Of a stretch of 47,545 nucleotides of DNA, positions 31,046-39,057 are shown piece by piece (the stretch's first letter is position 1; each line of letters starts with the position of its first letter). The translations under genes and the position numbers were made by a program. The notes under the pieces are model-generated. The model saw nothing but the letters and a program-made list of their open reading frames with translations, was not told where the DNA came from and searched no databases. The stretch is from Chloroflexota bacterium (GTDB lineage: Bacteria; Chloroflexota; UBA11872), in the NCBI GenBank assembly GCA_028874175.1, contig JAPPLN010000088.1, positions 1 to 47,545 on the forward strand. The letters run 5' to 3'.

Positions 31046-32460
31046 ACCCGCTCGCGGCCCTCCTCAACAGCGAGGCGGGCCTGCTGGTCACGCTTCCGTT
31101 GGCGCTGGTCGTGCTGAGCGTCATCGTCTTCTTCCATGAGCTGGGCCATTTCTATGCCGCTCGCAAATTCGGCGTGCATGTCAAGGAGTTCGCCATCGGA
31201 TTTCCGCCGCGCCTCAAGTCCGTGCTCCGCGGCGGCAACGCCTACGACGCGGTTCGACTTACGCGGGATCCGATCAATGTGGACGGGCGCCTGGTGCGCT
31301 TCTGGAGCGGTGATCCCACCTCAAACCTCGCCAGAGCCGTCGTGGTCCTCGACGGCTCCGGTGCCTACTTGAGCGCCGACGCCGCGCACGCCGCCGCGAG
31401 TTCGGCTGCTGGCCTCGTGGTTGCTGAGCCACTGTCCATCGAAGACGCGACCGCTCTTGCGGACATGGCGATCCCGGTGGTCGCCGTCGGCCGTGATGAC
31501 GCCTCGGCCATGCTCGCCGATGCCGCCGGACGCGGAGCCTTCATTGAGACCTATCGAGATGTAGACGGCCAGGACCAATCGCGTGTTCGCATTGGCGCCA
31601 CGCGGTATGCGCTCAACGCGTTGCCCTTGGGCGGTTACGTGCGGATGACCGGCGAGAGTGGCGAGTTTGACGCGCCGGGCAGCTTCACGACCCGTCCGGC
31701 GTGGCAGCGGGGCGTGATCTTGTTGGCCGGACCGCTGATGAACGTACTGCTGACCCCCCTCTTCTTCCTGGTCGCCGCCATGATTGCGGACGTAACGGGC
31801 AGCATCGTCGCGGGCGTCGTCCCGGACTCGCCAGCGGCCCAGGCGGGCCTGCGGGCCGGCGATCAACTCCTGCGTATCGGCGAGCGCGACATCGTCTCGC
31901 CGGTCGACGTTCGTGACGCCGTGCTCGCCCACGCTGGCCGGGAAGTCACCGTCCTCGTCAAACGGCAGGAGACCGAGCTCGCCCTCGTCGCCGTCCCCCG
32001 TCTCAACCCTCCGCCGGGGCAAGGTTCGCTAGGCATACAGTTGCGAGCGACGGTCGGTCCTGCTCCAATCCACGTGGCCGTCCCACGCGCATTTCAGCGC
32101 ACCTGGGACGCCCTGCTCCTACTGCCCAGGGTCATCGGCGAGGCGATTGCCGGCACGCAACCCTTGGAGTTGGCGGGACCTGTCGGCATCGTCCAGACCG
32201 TCGGGGTCGCCGCTCGGCAGGGGCCCGAAATCGTCTTCATCCTGGCCGCTTTTCTGACTGCCCAGATCGGTCTGCTCAACTTGGCGCCGTGGCCGGGATT
32301 AGACGGCGGACGCTTGATCTTCGTGGCGGTCGAGCTCCTCACGGGGCGCCGGGTTCCCCCACGCCGCGAAGCCGCCTTCCACTTCGTCGGCATCATGGTG
32401 CTCCTGACACTGGTGCTGTTCATCACCGTGGGCGACGTGCAGCGCATTGCCGGGGCCTGA
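31042..32460 (+). CDS. rseP: Site-2 protease family zinc metalloprotease with inserted domain
   Basis: 472 residues. TM1 holds the zinc motif HELGH (residues 32-36) and a late TM holds NLAPWPGLDGGRLIF with the third metal ligand. A PDZ domain (about 250-330, IVAGVVPDSPAAQAGLRAGDQLL) lies between. ALNALPLGGYVRMTGE and LAGPLMNVLL are typical. About 120 residues are inserted between the FPPRLKSVLRGG segment (about 55-66) and YALNALPLGG (about 189). The insert contains IPVVAVGRDDASAML and may be PA-domain-like, which is inference. The enzyme cleaves membrane-embedded anti-sigma factors or signal peptides. Last gene of the operon. Confidence 0.92.
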   Translation: MNPLAALLNSEAGLLVTLPLALVVLSVIVFFHELGHFYAARKFGVHVKEFAIGFPPRLKSVLRGGNAYDAVRLTRDPINVDGRLVRFWSGDPTSNLARAVVVLDGSGAYLSADAAHAAASSAAGLVVAEPLSIEDATALADMAIPVVAVGRDDASAMLADAAGRGAFIETYRDVDGQDQSRVRIGATRYALNALPLGGYVRMTGESGEFDAPGSFTTRPAWQRGVILLAGPLMNVLLTPLFFLVAAMIADVTGSIVAGVVPDSPAAQAGLRAGDQLLRIGERDIVSPVDVRDAVLAHAGREVTVLVKRQETELALVAVPRLNPPPGQGSLGIQLRATVGPAPIHVAVPRAFQRTWDALLLLPRVIGEAIAGTQPLELAGPVGIVQTVGVAARQGPEIVFILAAFLTAQIGLLNLAPWPGLDGGRLIFVAVELLTGRRVPPRREAAFHFVGIMVLLTLVLFITVGDVQRIAGA

Positions 32461-32486
32461 GCGACTCCACCGCCCAACCAAGCGCA

Positions 32487-32500
32487 CCTCGAGCTCGAGG
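32487..32500. repeat. Perfect 14-bp palindrome in convergent intergenic gap
   Basis: CCTCGAG is followed directly by CTCGAGG, between the converging rseP and sulfite-oxidase-like genes. No loop and no T-tract are present, so it is not a standard terminator. Nearby, GCCGGGCAG occurs twice (about 32502 and 32519). No other feature is seen in this 135-base gap. Confidence 0.4.
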
Positions 32501-32595
32501 CGCCGGGCAGCGTCACGTGCCGGGCAGGCGGCGCCCGTTGACGTTCGAGCCGTCGGGAGAGCCGCCGCCTGCGTGACTCCTCACGAGGTCGTTCG

Positions 32596-34773
32596 TTAGC
32601 CGGCGACCTGGAAGCTGATTTGATGCCAGCCTTCGGCGCCGTTCGGTGCAGGCGGCCTGGGGCCTTCGGGTTGCGTCGCGCCGCTGGCGTCGGTCGCGCG
32701 CACCCTGGCAATGTGCGTGCCGGGTGTCGCCTCCCACTCGTGCACCCACTGCACCCACGTGTGCTGGCTGATCGGCAAGGCCAGCCTTGCTTCCTGCCAG
32801 TCGCCGCCGTCGACTTGCACCTCCACCTTGCTGATGCCGCGGTTCTGTGCCCACGCCACTCCGGCAATCGCCTGTAATCCGGGCCTGTTACCGGTCGACC
32901 CGGGCCTGGGAACGTCGATGCGGGACTGTGTTTTAACGGGTCCTTGCTTCGACCACCCGCGCGGAATCCAGTAGCCGTTGAACCCTTCCCAGGTTGTGAG
33001 CTCGATCTCTTGCAGCCACTTTGTGGCGGATACGTAGCCGTAGAGGCCTGACACGATCAGGCGCGCTGGAAAGCCGTGTTTGAACGGCAGCGGCTCACCG
33101 TTCATGCCGACGGCAACCAGCGCCGGACGTCCATCGAACGCCACATCGCGCGGAAACCCGACAGTAAAGCCGTCAACGGAGCGTCCCACAATCTGGGTGG
33201 CTTCAGGCTTCACCCCGGCATGATTGATCAGGTGCCATATCGGCACGCCCTGCCACCTGGCATTGCCGATCAGCTCTCCGCCCACCTGGTTGGAGACGCA
33301 GCACAGCGTGATGAACTCCTCAAATGCCGAGATCCCCAGCAGCTCCGCGAAGGAAATGCTGTACGGACGCTCCACCAGGCCCGTGATGTTTAGCTGCCAG
33401 GTATTGACGTCGACACGCGGAATCGAGAACGCGGTATCAATGCGGTAGAAGTCGTTGTTGGGCGTCACCAGCGGCGAGACCCCATCCACGCCAACCGTCG
33501 TCGTTGTTAGTGGCGCGGGTGTGGGCTCCGGCGTCGGCTCCGGTGTGGGCTCAGGTGTCGGCTCGGGAGTTGGTTCGGGGGTGGGCTCCGGCGTCGGTTC
33601 GGGGGTTGCTTGGGGCGTTGGCTCCGGCGTGGGTTGGGGGGTGGGCTCAGGTGTCGGCTCCGGCGTGGCTTCAGGCGTCGCGGTGGGGGCGGCCGTGGGA
33701 GGCGCCGTGGCGGTGGGCGACGGGGTCGCTGCGGCCGTTGGAGCTGCCGTCGGCGTGGCCGTCTCCGCGGCGCTGGCCACGGTCACGGGCGTGGGTTCGG
33801 GTGTCGCGGTGGGGGCGGCCGTGGGAGGCGCCGTGGCGGTGGGTGCCGGGGTCGCCGCAACCGTCGGTGCGGCCGTGGGCGTGGCTGTCTCGGCCGCGCT
33901 GGCCACGGTCACGGGCGTGGGTTCGGGCGTTGCGGCAGGGGCGGCCGTGGGACGTGCCGTGGCGGTGGGTGACGAGGACGCCGCGACAGTTGGAGCTGCC
34001 GTCGGCGCGGCCGTCGGGGGCGCCAGACTGGTTGGCGGCGCCAGGCTGCTGGGCGGCGTCAGGCTGCTGGGCGACGGAATTGCCGCCCCTGGAGCCGGTG
34101 CCGGGAGCGTCGCCGACGCACTGCTGCGCACCGCGGGCAGCACCACATCCTCGCGCTTGGCCACGGCCACCTTGGCGCGCTCGATCAGATTGCGTCCGAC
34201 AACACCGGTAACGACTGAGGTCGCCGCAACCAGCGTGGCTGTGCCGAGAAAGAGCCGTCGCTGTGGCTGCATCGGGACGGCTGGCGTCGCCGCAGTGGCC
34301 GCCGCTGGCTCCTGGATCAAGTGGATGAACCACAGGAGCACCGCGATCGCCCCACCGACAGAAATGAGAGCCGCGGCCGCCGCGTGGACAGGCGTTGATT
34401 GGGCGTCGAATGCGTTCGCCAGACCGGCCAGGATTCCGAATGCCGCAAAGCCCGCCACCGCCACCGGTCGCGACCGCAGGGCCACGACGCCGAAGGTGGT
34501 ACCGAAGATTGCGCTGAGGACTACAAGGAAGATGACCAGGGCCAGCTTGTCGCTGGTACCGAACACGCTGATGGCGAACTCTTCCATGGCCCGTGGACTC
34601 AGGTCGACAATCCGGCCGCTCATGGAGACGAGGAGCGACGGCAAACCGCCAAAGATCCCCGCGTACAGTTCGCTCACACCTATAGCCAGCAGCCCGGACA
34701 GAAGCCCTGCCAGGCCACCGCGTGCCCAGGGGTTCAACATGCGGGCCAGCCGCCCGCCGCTCGCGTCAGCCAT
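32596..34773 (-). CDS. Membrane-anchored sulfite-oxidase-like molybdopterin oxidoreductase
   Basis: 725 residues, with a good ribosome-binding site (AGGAG) 7 bases before the ATG. Residues 1-190 hold about five membrane helices. Residues about 205-425 are a Pro/Thr/Ala/Ser-rich linker built of repeats. The catalytic domain (about 430-610) has the Mo-ligand Cys in TLCCVSNQVGG (491-492), RWQGVPIWHLI, GF-VGFPRDVAFD, and LPFKHGFPARLIVSGLYGYVSATKW split around the pterin site. A C-terminal Mo-co dimerisation domain has GVAWAQNRGISKVEVQVDGG and ARVRATDASG. Members oxidise sulfite or reduce sulfoxides; the donor or acceptor is unknown. The catalytic part presumably faces the exterior, tethered by the linker. 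Confidence 0.9.
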   Translation of the reverse strand: MADASGGRLARMLNPWARGGLAGLLSGLLAIGVSELYAGIFGGLPSLLVSMSGRIVDLSPRAMEEFAISVFGTSDKLALVIFLVVLSAIFGTTFGVVALRSRPVAVAGFAAFGILAGLANAFDAQSTPVHAAAAALISVGGAIAVLLWFIHLIQEPAAATAATPAVPMQPQRRLFLGTATLVAATSVVTGVVGRNLIERAKVAVAKREDVVLPAVRSSASATLPAPAPGAAIPSPSSLTPPSSLAPPTSLAPPTAAPTAAPTVAASSSPTATARPTAAPAATPEPTPVTVASAAETATPTAAPTVAATPAPTATAPPTAAPTATPEPTPVTVASAAETATPTAAPTAAATPSPTATAPPTAAPTATPEATPEPTPEPTPQPTPEPTPQATPEPTPEPTPEPTPEPTPEPTPEPTPEPTPAPLTTTTVGVDGVSPLVTPNNDFYRIDTAFSIPRVDVNTWQLNITGLVERPYSISFAELLGISAFEEFITLCCVSNQVGGELIGNARWQGVPIWHLINHAGVKPEATQIVGRSVDGFTVGFPRDVAFDGRPALVAVGMNGEPLPFKHGFPARLIVSGLYGYVSATKWLQEIELTTWEGFNGYWIPRGWSKQGPVKTQSRIDVPRPGSTGNRPGLQAIAGVAWAQNRGISKVEVQVDGGDWQEARLALPISQHTWVQWVHEWEATPGTHIARVRATDASGATQPEGPRPPAPNGAEGWHQISFQVAG
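33500..34010 (-). repeat. Coding minisatellite in the molybdoprotein linker
   Basis: Two nested repeat types lie inside the gene. About 33665-34010 is a 126-bp (42-codon) unit repeated almost three times; the same GTGGGTTCGG lies at 33791 and 33917, and CGTCGCGGTGGGGGCGGCC recurs at about 33675 and 33801. About 33520-33665 is a 12-bp unit encoding Pro-Thr-Pro-Glu repeated about ten times with slight variation. Both periods are multiples of three, so the frame is preserved when copy number changes. Confidence 0.85.
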
Positions 34774-35052
34774 CCGAATCTCCTATGCGAACCGTGCTCG
34801 CAAACAGTCATACCTGCGAGAGATCGGGGACCGGGTTCGCCGCATGTCGTCGATGCCCGGCAAGGTGGGGGGCGGGGCCTCTCCGTTCCTTTCGCCCAGC
34901 CCTGCACCGCATCAGCCTTCGAAAACACGCGTGACCGCCGCCACCGGCCTCAAAATGTCCGCATCCCATTCTATGGCGCGTTCTGGTCTGGGCGCGGAAT
35001 CCGGGGTACGATTCAAGCAACGACCCCATGGCACTGCCCAGAGCCTGAGCGC

Positions 35053-36153
35053 ATGATCAAGCGGCGCGGGTCCTACCAGATCAAGGTGCGCGACGTGCCC
35101 ATCGGCGGCGGCGCGCCGATTGCCGTCCAGTCCATGACCATCACCGACACGCGCGACGTCGACGCCACCGTGGCGCAGATCGAGCGGCTGATGGAACACG
35201 GCTGCGACATCGTCCGTCTGGCCGTGCCCGACAAGTACGCCGGCGCCGCCCTCAAGGACATCCGCGCGCGCACCGATGCGCCCCTCGTGGCGGATATCCA
35301 CTTCGACTACCGCCTGGCCCTCATGGCGGCCGAAGCCGAGTTCGACTGCCTCCGCATCAACCCGGGCAACATCGGCGGACGCGAAAACGTCGAAAAGGTC
35401 GTCCGCGCCTGCAAGGACCGCGACATCCCGATCCGCATCGGCGTCAACTCCGGTTCGATCCAGGAAGCCTGGTCCAAGAAGTTCGACGGTCGACCCGAAG
35501 GCGACGAACTCGTGGACCTCATGGTCGAGGACGCCGTGGAACACGTGAAAATCCTCGAAGACATGAACTTCGACCAGATCAAGATATCCATGAAGTCCTT
35601 CGAGGTCGACGTCACCATCAACGCCTACAAGCAGCTGGCCCAGTTGGTGATGTATCCGTTCCACATCGGCATCACCGAGTCCGGGCCTCCGAGCACCGGG
35701 ATCATCCGTTCCTCGGTGGGCCTGGGCAGCCTGCTGTGGGATGGCTACGGCGACACCATGCGCGTCTCCCTCACCACCGATCCGGTCGAGGAAGTCCGCG
35801 TCGCCAACGAGATTCTCAAGGTCCTCGGCCTCAAGACCGTGGGACCGACCATGGTCTCCTGCCCATCCTGCGGACGCTGCGAAATCGATCTTTACGGCCT
35901 GGCCGACGCCGTCGAGGACGTAATGAAGGGCGTCAAGCAGCCCATGAAAGTCGCCGTCATGGGCTGCGTGGTGAATGGGCCCGGCGAAGCCATGGACGCC
36001 GACCTGGGCATCGCCGGCGGCAAGGGCCGCGCGGTGATCTTCCGCCACGGCGAAATCCTGCAGACCGTGGACGAAGCCGACATGCTGCCTGTGCTGACGG
36101 AAGAAATCGGCAAACTCGAAGTGGCGATGGCGGAAACGGCAGAGGCTTCCTGA
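35053..36153 (+). CDS. ispG: 4-hydroxy-3-methylbut-2-en-1-yl diphosphate synthase
   Basis: 366 residues from ATG 35053; the frame is open further upstream but that part is antisense to the molybdoprotein. It converts MEcPP to HMBPP with a 4Fe-4S cluster. TIM-barrel blocks are VQSMTITDTRDVDATV, ADIHFDYRLAL, RINPGNIGGRENV and RIGVNSGS; further on are ISMKSFEV and HIGITESG. Cluster ligands are CPSCGRCEIDL (about 270-280), MGCVVNGPGEA and the following Glu. It is divergent from the molybdoprotein gene, with a 279-base gap holding a TACGAT at 35007 that could be a -10 element. Confidence 0.97.
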   Translation: MIKRRGSYQIKVRDVPIGGGAPIAVQSMTITDTRDVDATVAQIERLMEHGCDIVRLAVPDKYAGAALKDIRARTDAPLVADIHFDYRLALMAAEAEFDCLRINPGNIGGRENVEKVVRACKDRDIPIRIGVNSGSIQEAWSKKFDGRPEGDELVDLMVEDAVEHVKILEDMNFDQIKISMKSFEVDVTINAYKQLAQLVMYPFHIGITESGPPSTGIIRSSVGLGSLLWDGYGDTMRVSLTTDPVEEVRVANEILKVLGLKTVGPTMVSCPSCGRCEIDLYGLADAVEDVMKGVKQPMKVAVMGCVVNGPGEAMDADLGIAGGKGRAVIFRHGEILQTVDEADMLPVLTEEIGKLEVAMAETAEAS

Positions 36154-36180
36154 ACCGACCAGCCCGCCGGGACTGAGCGC

Positions 36181-36804
36181 GTGGCTGAATTGCACCGCGA
36201 CGGCAAGCCCATGTTCCACGCGGAGTCGCTCGGCCAGTGGCGCGACTGGCTCCACCGGAACCACGACGTCTCCAGTGGCGTCTGGCTCGTCGTGTGGAAG
36301 AAACACTCCGGCAAGCCCGCCCTGGCGTACTCCGACACGGTCGACGAAGCGCTGGCCTACGGTTGGATCGACTCGCGCACCAACCGGCTGGACGACGAAC
36401 GCGCCACGCGCTGGTTCTGTCCCCGCAACCCAACCAGCCCCTGGTCCCGCATCAACCGGGCCAAGATCGCCCGGCTCGTCGAGGAAGGCCGCCTGCAACC
36501 GGCCGGGCAGGCGCTGGTCGACGCCGCCAGGGCCAACGGCGCCTGGACGATCTCCAACGAGATCGAAGACCTCGTGATTCCCGAAGATCTGGCCGAGGCC
36601 CTGCAATCCAATCCGTCGGCGGAAGCACACTTCGCCCGCTTCCCGGCCTCGGCCAAGAAGATCATTCTGTGGTGGATCAAGTCGGCGAAAACTGCGCCGA
36701 CCCGCGCCCGGCGTATCGCCACCACCGTTGAACGTGCCGCCGAAAACCGCATGGCCAACCACCCCCGGGGCCGCGACCAGGGACCGCGTGTCCGTCCGAC
36801 CTGA
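36181..36804 (+). CDS. YdeI/OmpD-associated family protein
   Basis: 207 residues from a GTG 27 bases after ispG. The family blocks are MFHAESLGQWRDWLHRNHD, SGVWLVVWKKHSGKP, Y-DTVDEALAYGWIDSRTNRLD, RATRWFCPRNPTSPWSRINRAKI and the C-terminal FPASAKKIILWWIKSAKT-TRARRI. The C-terminal helices resemble those binding peptides or membranes, and the family is sometimes annotated as bacteriocin-protection protein, but the biochemical role is not established. Length is typical. Confidence 0.87.
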   Translation: MAELHRDGKPMFHAESLGQWRDWLHRNHDVSSGVWLVVWKKHSGKPALAYSDTVDEALAYGWIDSRTNRLDDERATRWFCPRNPTSPWSRINRAKIARLVEEGRLQPAGQALVDAARANGAWTISNEIEDLVIPEDLAEALQSNPSAEAHFARFPASAKKIILWWIKSAKTAPTRARRIATTVERAAENRMANHPRGRDQGPRVRPT

Positions 36805-36871
36805 ACAAACCAGCCGTGGCCGTCGATCTCGTGATCGCTGGCTGCCAAACAAGAGGAGTCTCTGACTGACA

Positions 36872-37903
36872 ATGCTCGCCATTCGCAAAGCGCGCCCGGA
36901 GCGCGGCGTGGACGTCGCCCAGGTCGAACGACCTGAACCCGGCTTCGACGAACTCCTCCTGCGCATGCGCCGTGCCGGCATCTGCGGCTCCGACCGTCAC
37001 CTGTACGCCTGGGACTCCTGGGCCGAGCTCAATTTCCCCACACCCTTCACCCTCGGACACGAAATCGTGGGCGAAGTGGCCGCCGTCGGGGCCGCCGCCA
37101 AGGGATTCAACGTGGGTGAGTTGGTCGCCGTCGAAAGTCACATCTTCTGTGGCGTCTGCCGCGCCTGCCGTACTGGCAATGCCCACGTCTGCGAAGACTT
37201 GCGCATCCTCGGCATCGACGTGGACGGCGGTTTCGCCGAGCACGTCGCCGTCCCCGCCCGGGTCGCCTGGAAGGTACGCCCCGAAATCCCGCTCAAACGC
37301 GCCGTCCTGTTCGAGCCGTTGGGCAACGCCGTCCACGCCGCCATGCGCTTCGACGTCTCCGGCCAGCCCATTGCCGTCTATGGCTGCGGACCCATGGGCC
37401 TTATGTCAATCGCCGTCGCCCACTCGGTGGGCGCGTACCCGATCGTGGCCAGCGACGTGTCCGCCTATCGTCGCGGCCTGGCCGAAACCATGGGGGCCCA
37501 CGCCACCCTGGATGCCGCCTCGCCGTCGTTCGAGTCGGACCTCTTCAACGCCCTCGGCAGCCGCCCAACCGTCAGCCTGGAAATGTCCGGCCACCCCGAT
37601 GCCTTCCGCCAGGCGCTCCGTCTCTCGGCCAACGCCGGCAAAGTTGTACTGCTGGGCATCCCACCGACGCCGGTATCCATCAACCTCGCCGACGACCTGC
37701 TCTTCAAGGGCCTGGAGGTCTACGGCGTCACTGGCCGCCTGATCTGGGACACCTGGTATCGCACCGAAGCCTTCCTCATCCGGCACGGTGATGTCCTGGA
37801 CCCTATGCTCACCCACACCTTCCCGCTGGCGCACTTCGAAATCGCCATGGATACGATCAACACTGGCCAGTGCGGCAAAGTCCTGCTGGAGATGGATGCC
37901 TAG
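36872..37903 (+). CDS. Zinc-dependent alcohol dehydrogenase (threonine 3-dehydrogenase-like)
   Basis: 343 residues of the medium-chain dehydrogenase family. Catalytic zinc ligands are ICGSDRHLY (Cys) and LGHEIVGEV (His-Glu). The structural-zinc lobe has all four Cys in FCGVCRACRTGNAHVC. The NAD-binding loop is VYGCGPMGLMSIA. The C-terminus (TGRLIWDTWYRTEAFL, then GQCGKVLLEMDA) resembles L-threonine dehydrogenase and related polyol dehydrogenases, so a hydroxy-acid or polyol substrate is likely. AAGAGGAG lies 13 bases before the ATG. A sugar isomerase gene follows after 63 bases, suggesting a small catabolic operon. Confidence 0.9.
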   Translation: MLAIRKARPERGVDVAQVERPEPGFDELLLRMRRAGICGSDRHLYAWDSWAELNFPTPFTLGHEIVGEVAAVGAAAKGFNVGELVAVESHIFCGVCRACRTGNAHVCEDLRILGIDVDGGFAEHVAVPARVAWKVRPEIPLKRAVLFEPLGNAVHAAMRFDVSGQPIAVYGCGPMGLMSIAVAHSVGAYPIVASDVSAYRRGLAETMGAHATLDAASPSFESDLFNALGSRPTVSLEMSGHPDAFRQALRLSANAGKVVLLGIPPTPVSINLADDLLFKGLEVYGVTGRLIWDTWYRTEAFLIRHGDVLDPMLTHTFPLAHFEIAMDTINTGQCGKVLLEMDA

Positions 37904-37966
37904 CGTGCGAGCCGTCGACTGCCAGAAGCCGGCAAGCTCGCCAACGAGCACTGTCAGGAGACCGAG

Positions 37967-38776
37967 ATGAAACTGGCGCTATCTGGACGAGTCGTCGAAG
38001 CCCCCCACGAAAAAACCCGCGCCCTGTTCGACCTCCCTGAACTGGCCGAGGCCGCCGCCCGCATCGGCTACGGAGCCCTCGAAGTCCGCAATTCACAGCT
38101 TGAGGTCGGCGCCACCCATGCCCGCGTCTTCGAAATCCGCCAGGCCCTGGACGAACACAACCTCGCCGCCTGCTGCCTCGTGGCCGACTCCGCCACCGAG
38201 GGCCGCTTCAGCCCGCGCTTCGACGAATACCTCGATCTGGCCCTCCGCATCGGCGCCGAACGCATCCGGCCCAGCATCGGCTCCATCGAGCAGATCCCCA
38301 TGGTCCGCGAAGCCGCTGACAAGGCCGCCTCCTTCGGCGTCGACCTCGTCCAGTTCACCCACCACGGCACCCCCTTCAACACCGTGGCCGGCTCCCTCGA
38401 CATGCTGCGACGCGTCAACCGCTGCAACGTCGGACTCGTCTTCGAGCCCGCCAACCTCTACATCGAAGGCCAGGACTACCTGGAATCCGCCGTCCGCGCC
38501 CTCGCCCCCCACATCAAGCACGCCGAAGTCCAGAACATGCTGCTGGTCGGCGAAGACGAAGGCATTCCCATCAGCGCCCAGGGAGGCTACGTCCAATACC
38601 AGAACCTGCGCGTGGACGACCCTCGCGGCGTGGACATCCCCGGCGTGGTCGGCTGCCTCAAGGCCATCGGCTACGACGGCTGGCTGGTCATGCACAGCCC
38701 CAACTTCGACGGTCTCGACCCCCTCGCCTACGCCGCCCAGGCCCACGACTACCTGCGCGGGCTCATCGACAGCTGA
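37967..38776 (+). CDS. Sugar phosphate isomerase/epimerase family TIM barrel, gene 2
   Basis: 269 residues from ATG 37967, with CAGGAGAC 5 bases upstream. It is an AP-endonuclease-2-like barrel: FDLPELAEAAARIGYGALEVRN, AERIRPSIGS, LVQFTHHGTPFNT, NVGLVFEPANLYIEG and IKHAEVQNM. The C-terminal strand has VVGCLKAIGYDGWLVMH. Glu and His in FEPAN and THH are the probable metal ligands, but the HAKD motif of gene 1 is replaced by HAEVQN, so the two are distant relatives. Probably cotranscribed with the preceding dehydrogenase. Substrate unknown. Confidence 0.85.
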   Translation: MKLALSGRVVEAPHEKTRALFDLPELAEAAARIGYGALEVRNSQLEVGATHARVFEIRQALDEHNLAACCLVADSATEGRFSPRFDEYLDLALRIGAERIRPSIGSIEQIPMVREAADKAASFGVDLVQFTHHGTPFNTVAGSLDMLRRVNRCNVGLVFEPANLYIEGQDYLESAVRALAPHIKHAEVQNMLLVGEDEGIPISAQGGYVQYQNLRVDDPRGVDIPGVVGCLKAIGYDGWLVMHSPNFDGLDPLAYAAQAHDYLRGLIDS

Positions 38777-38785
38777 CCCTCTACT

Positions 38786-38971
38786 GAGACCTTTGCATAG
38801 CGTCTCTCGTCTACTAGTGAGCGGCCGCTCTTGCTCCCACTCCCTGTGGAGACCCTTGCGAAACTCCGCCTCGACTTCGAAAGCGGGGCCGCTCTTGCTC
38901 CCTCTCCCTCTGGGAGAGGGTTGGGGTGAGGGTCTTCCGGGCACCCATCCCCAGGGTTACGCAAACGTCTC
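38786..38971. repeat. MITE-like repeat, copy with both ends
   Basis: The left end GAGACCTTTGCATAGCG (38786-38802) and the right end GTTACGCAAACGTCTC (38956-38971) are imperfect inverted repeats. In between is the hairpin CCCTCTCCC-TCT-GGGAGAGGG (38900-38920) followed by TTGGGGTGAGGGTCTTCCG. A second left end, GAGACCCTTGCGAAACTC, is nested at 38849, and GCTCTTGCTCCC occurs twice (38827 and 38891), so the left half has been duplicated in tandem. No coding capacity. It sits between the isomerase and mutS genes. Confidence 0.75.
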
Positions 38972-39057
38972 TATTGGGCAGACCAGGGCGACACATCGTC
39001 CGGTGCTAGGCTGAGCCAAAGTTCGGTTTTTGTCCGGCAGCGCGTAAGGGGAGGCGC

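Noticed and set aside
33500-33670. CRISPR-like array
   Set aside because: The repeats are contiguous without unique spacers and encode a Pro-Thr-Pro-Glu tract in frame.
33455-35056. 533-codon plus-strand frame rich in GSGVGSGV repeats
   Set aside because: It is the reverse complement of the molybdoprotein linker and membrane domain; the minus strand has conserved catalytic motifs and a ribosome-binding site.
34912-36981. Long open frame (689 codons) on the minus strand opposite ispG and neighbours
   Set aside because: It is antisense to three well-supported genes, has His/Val/Gly/Asp-biased composition typical of shadows of GC-rich genes, and no recognisable domain.
38100-39014. 304-codon plus-strand frame overlapping the second isomerase
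   Set aside because: Ser/Pro/Thr/Ala-biased shadow frame that runs through a dispersed repeat.
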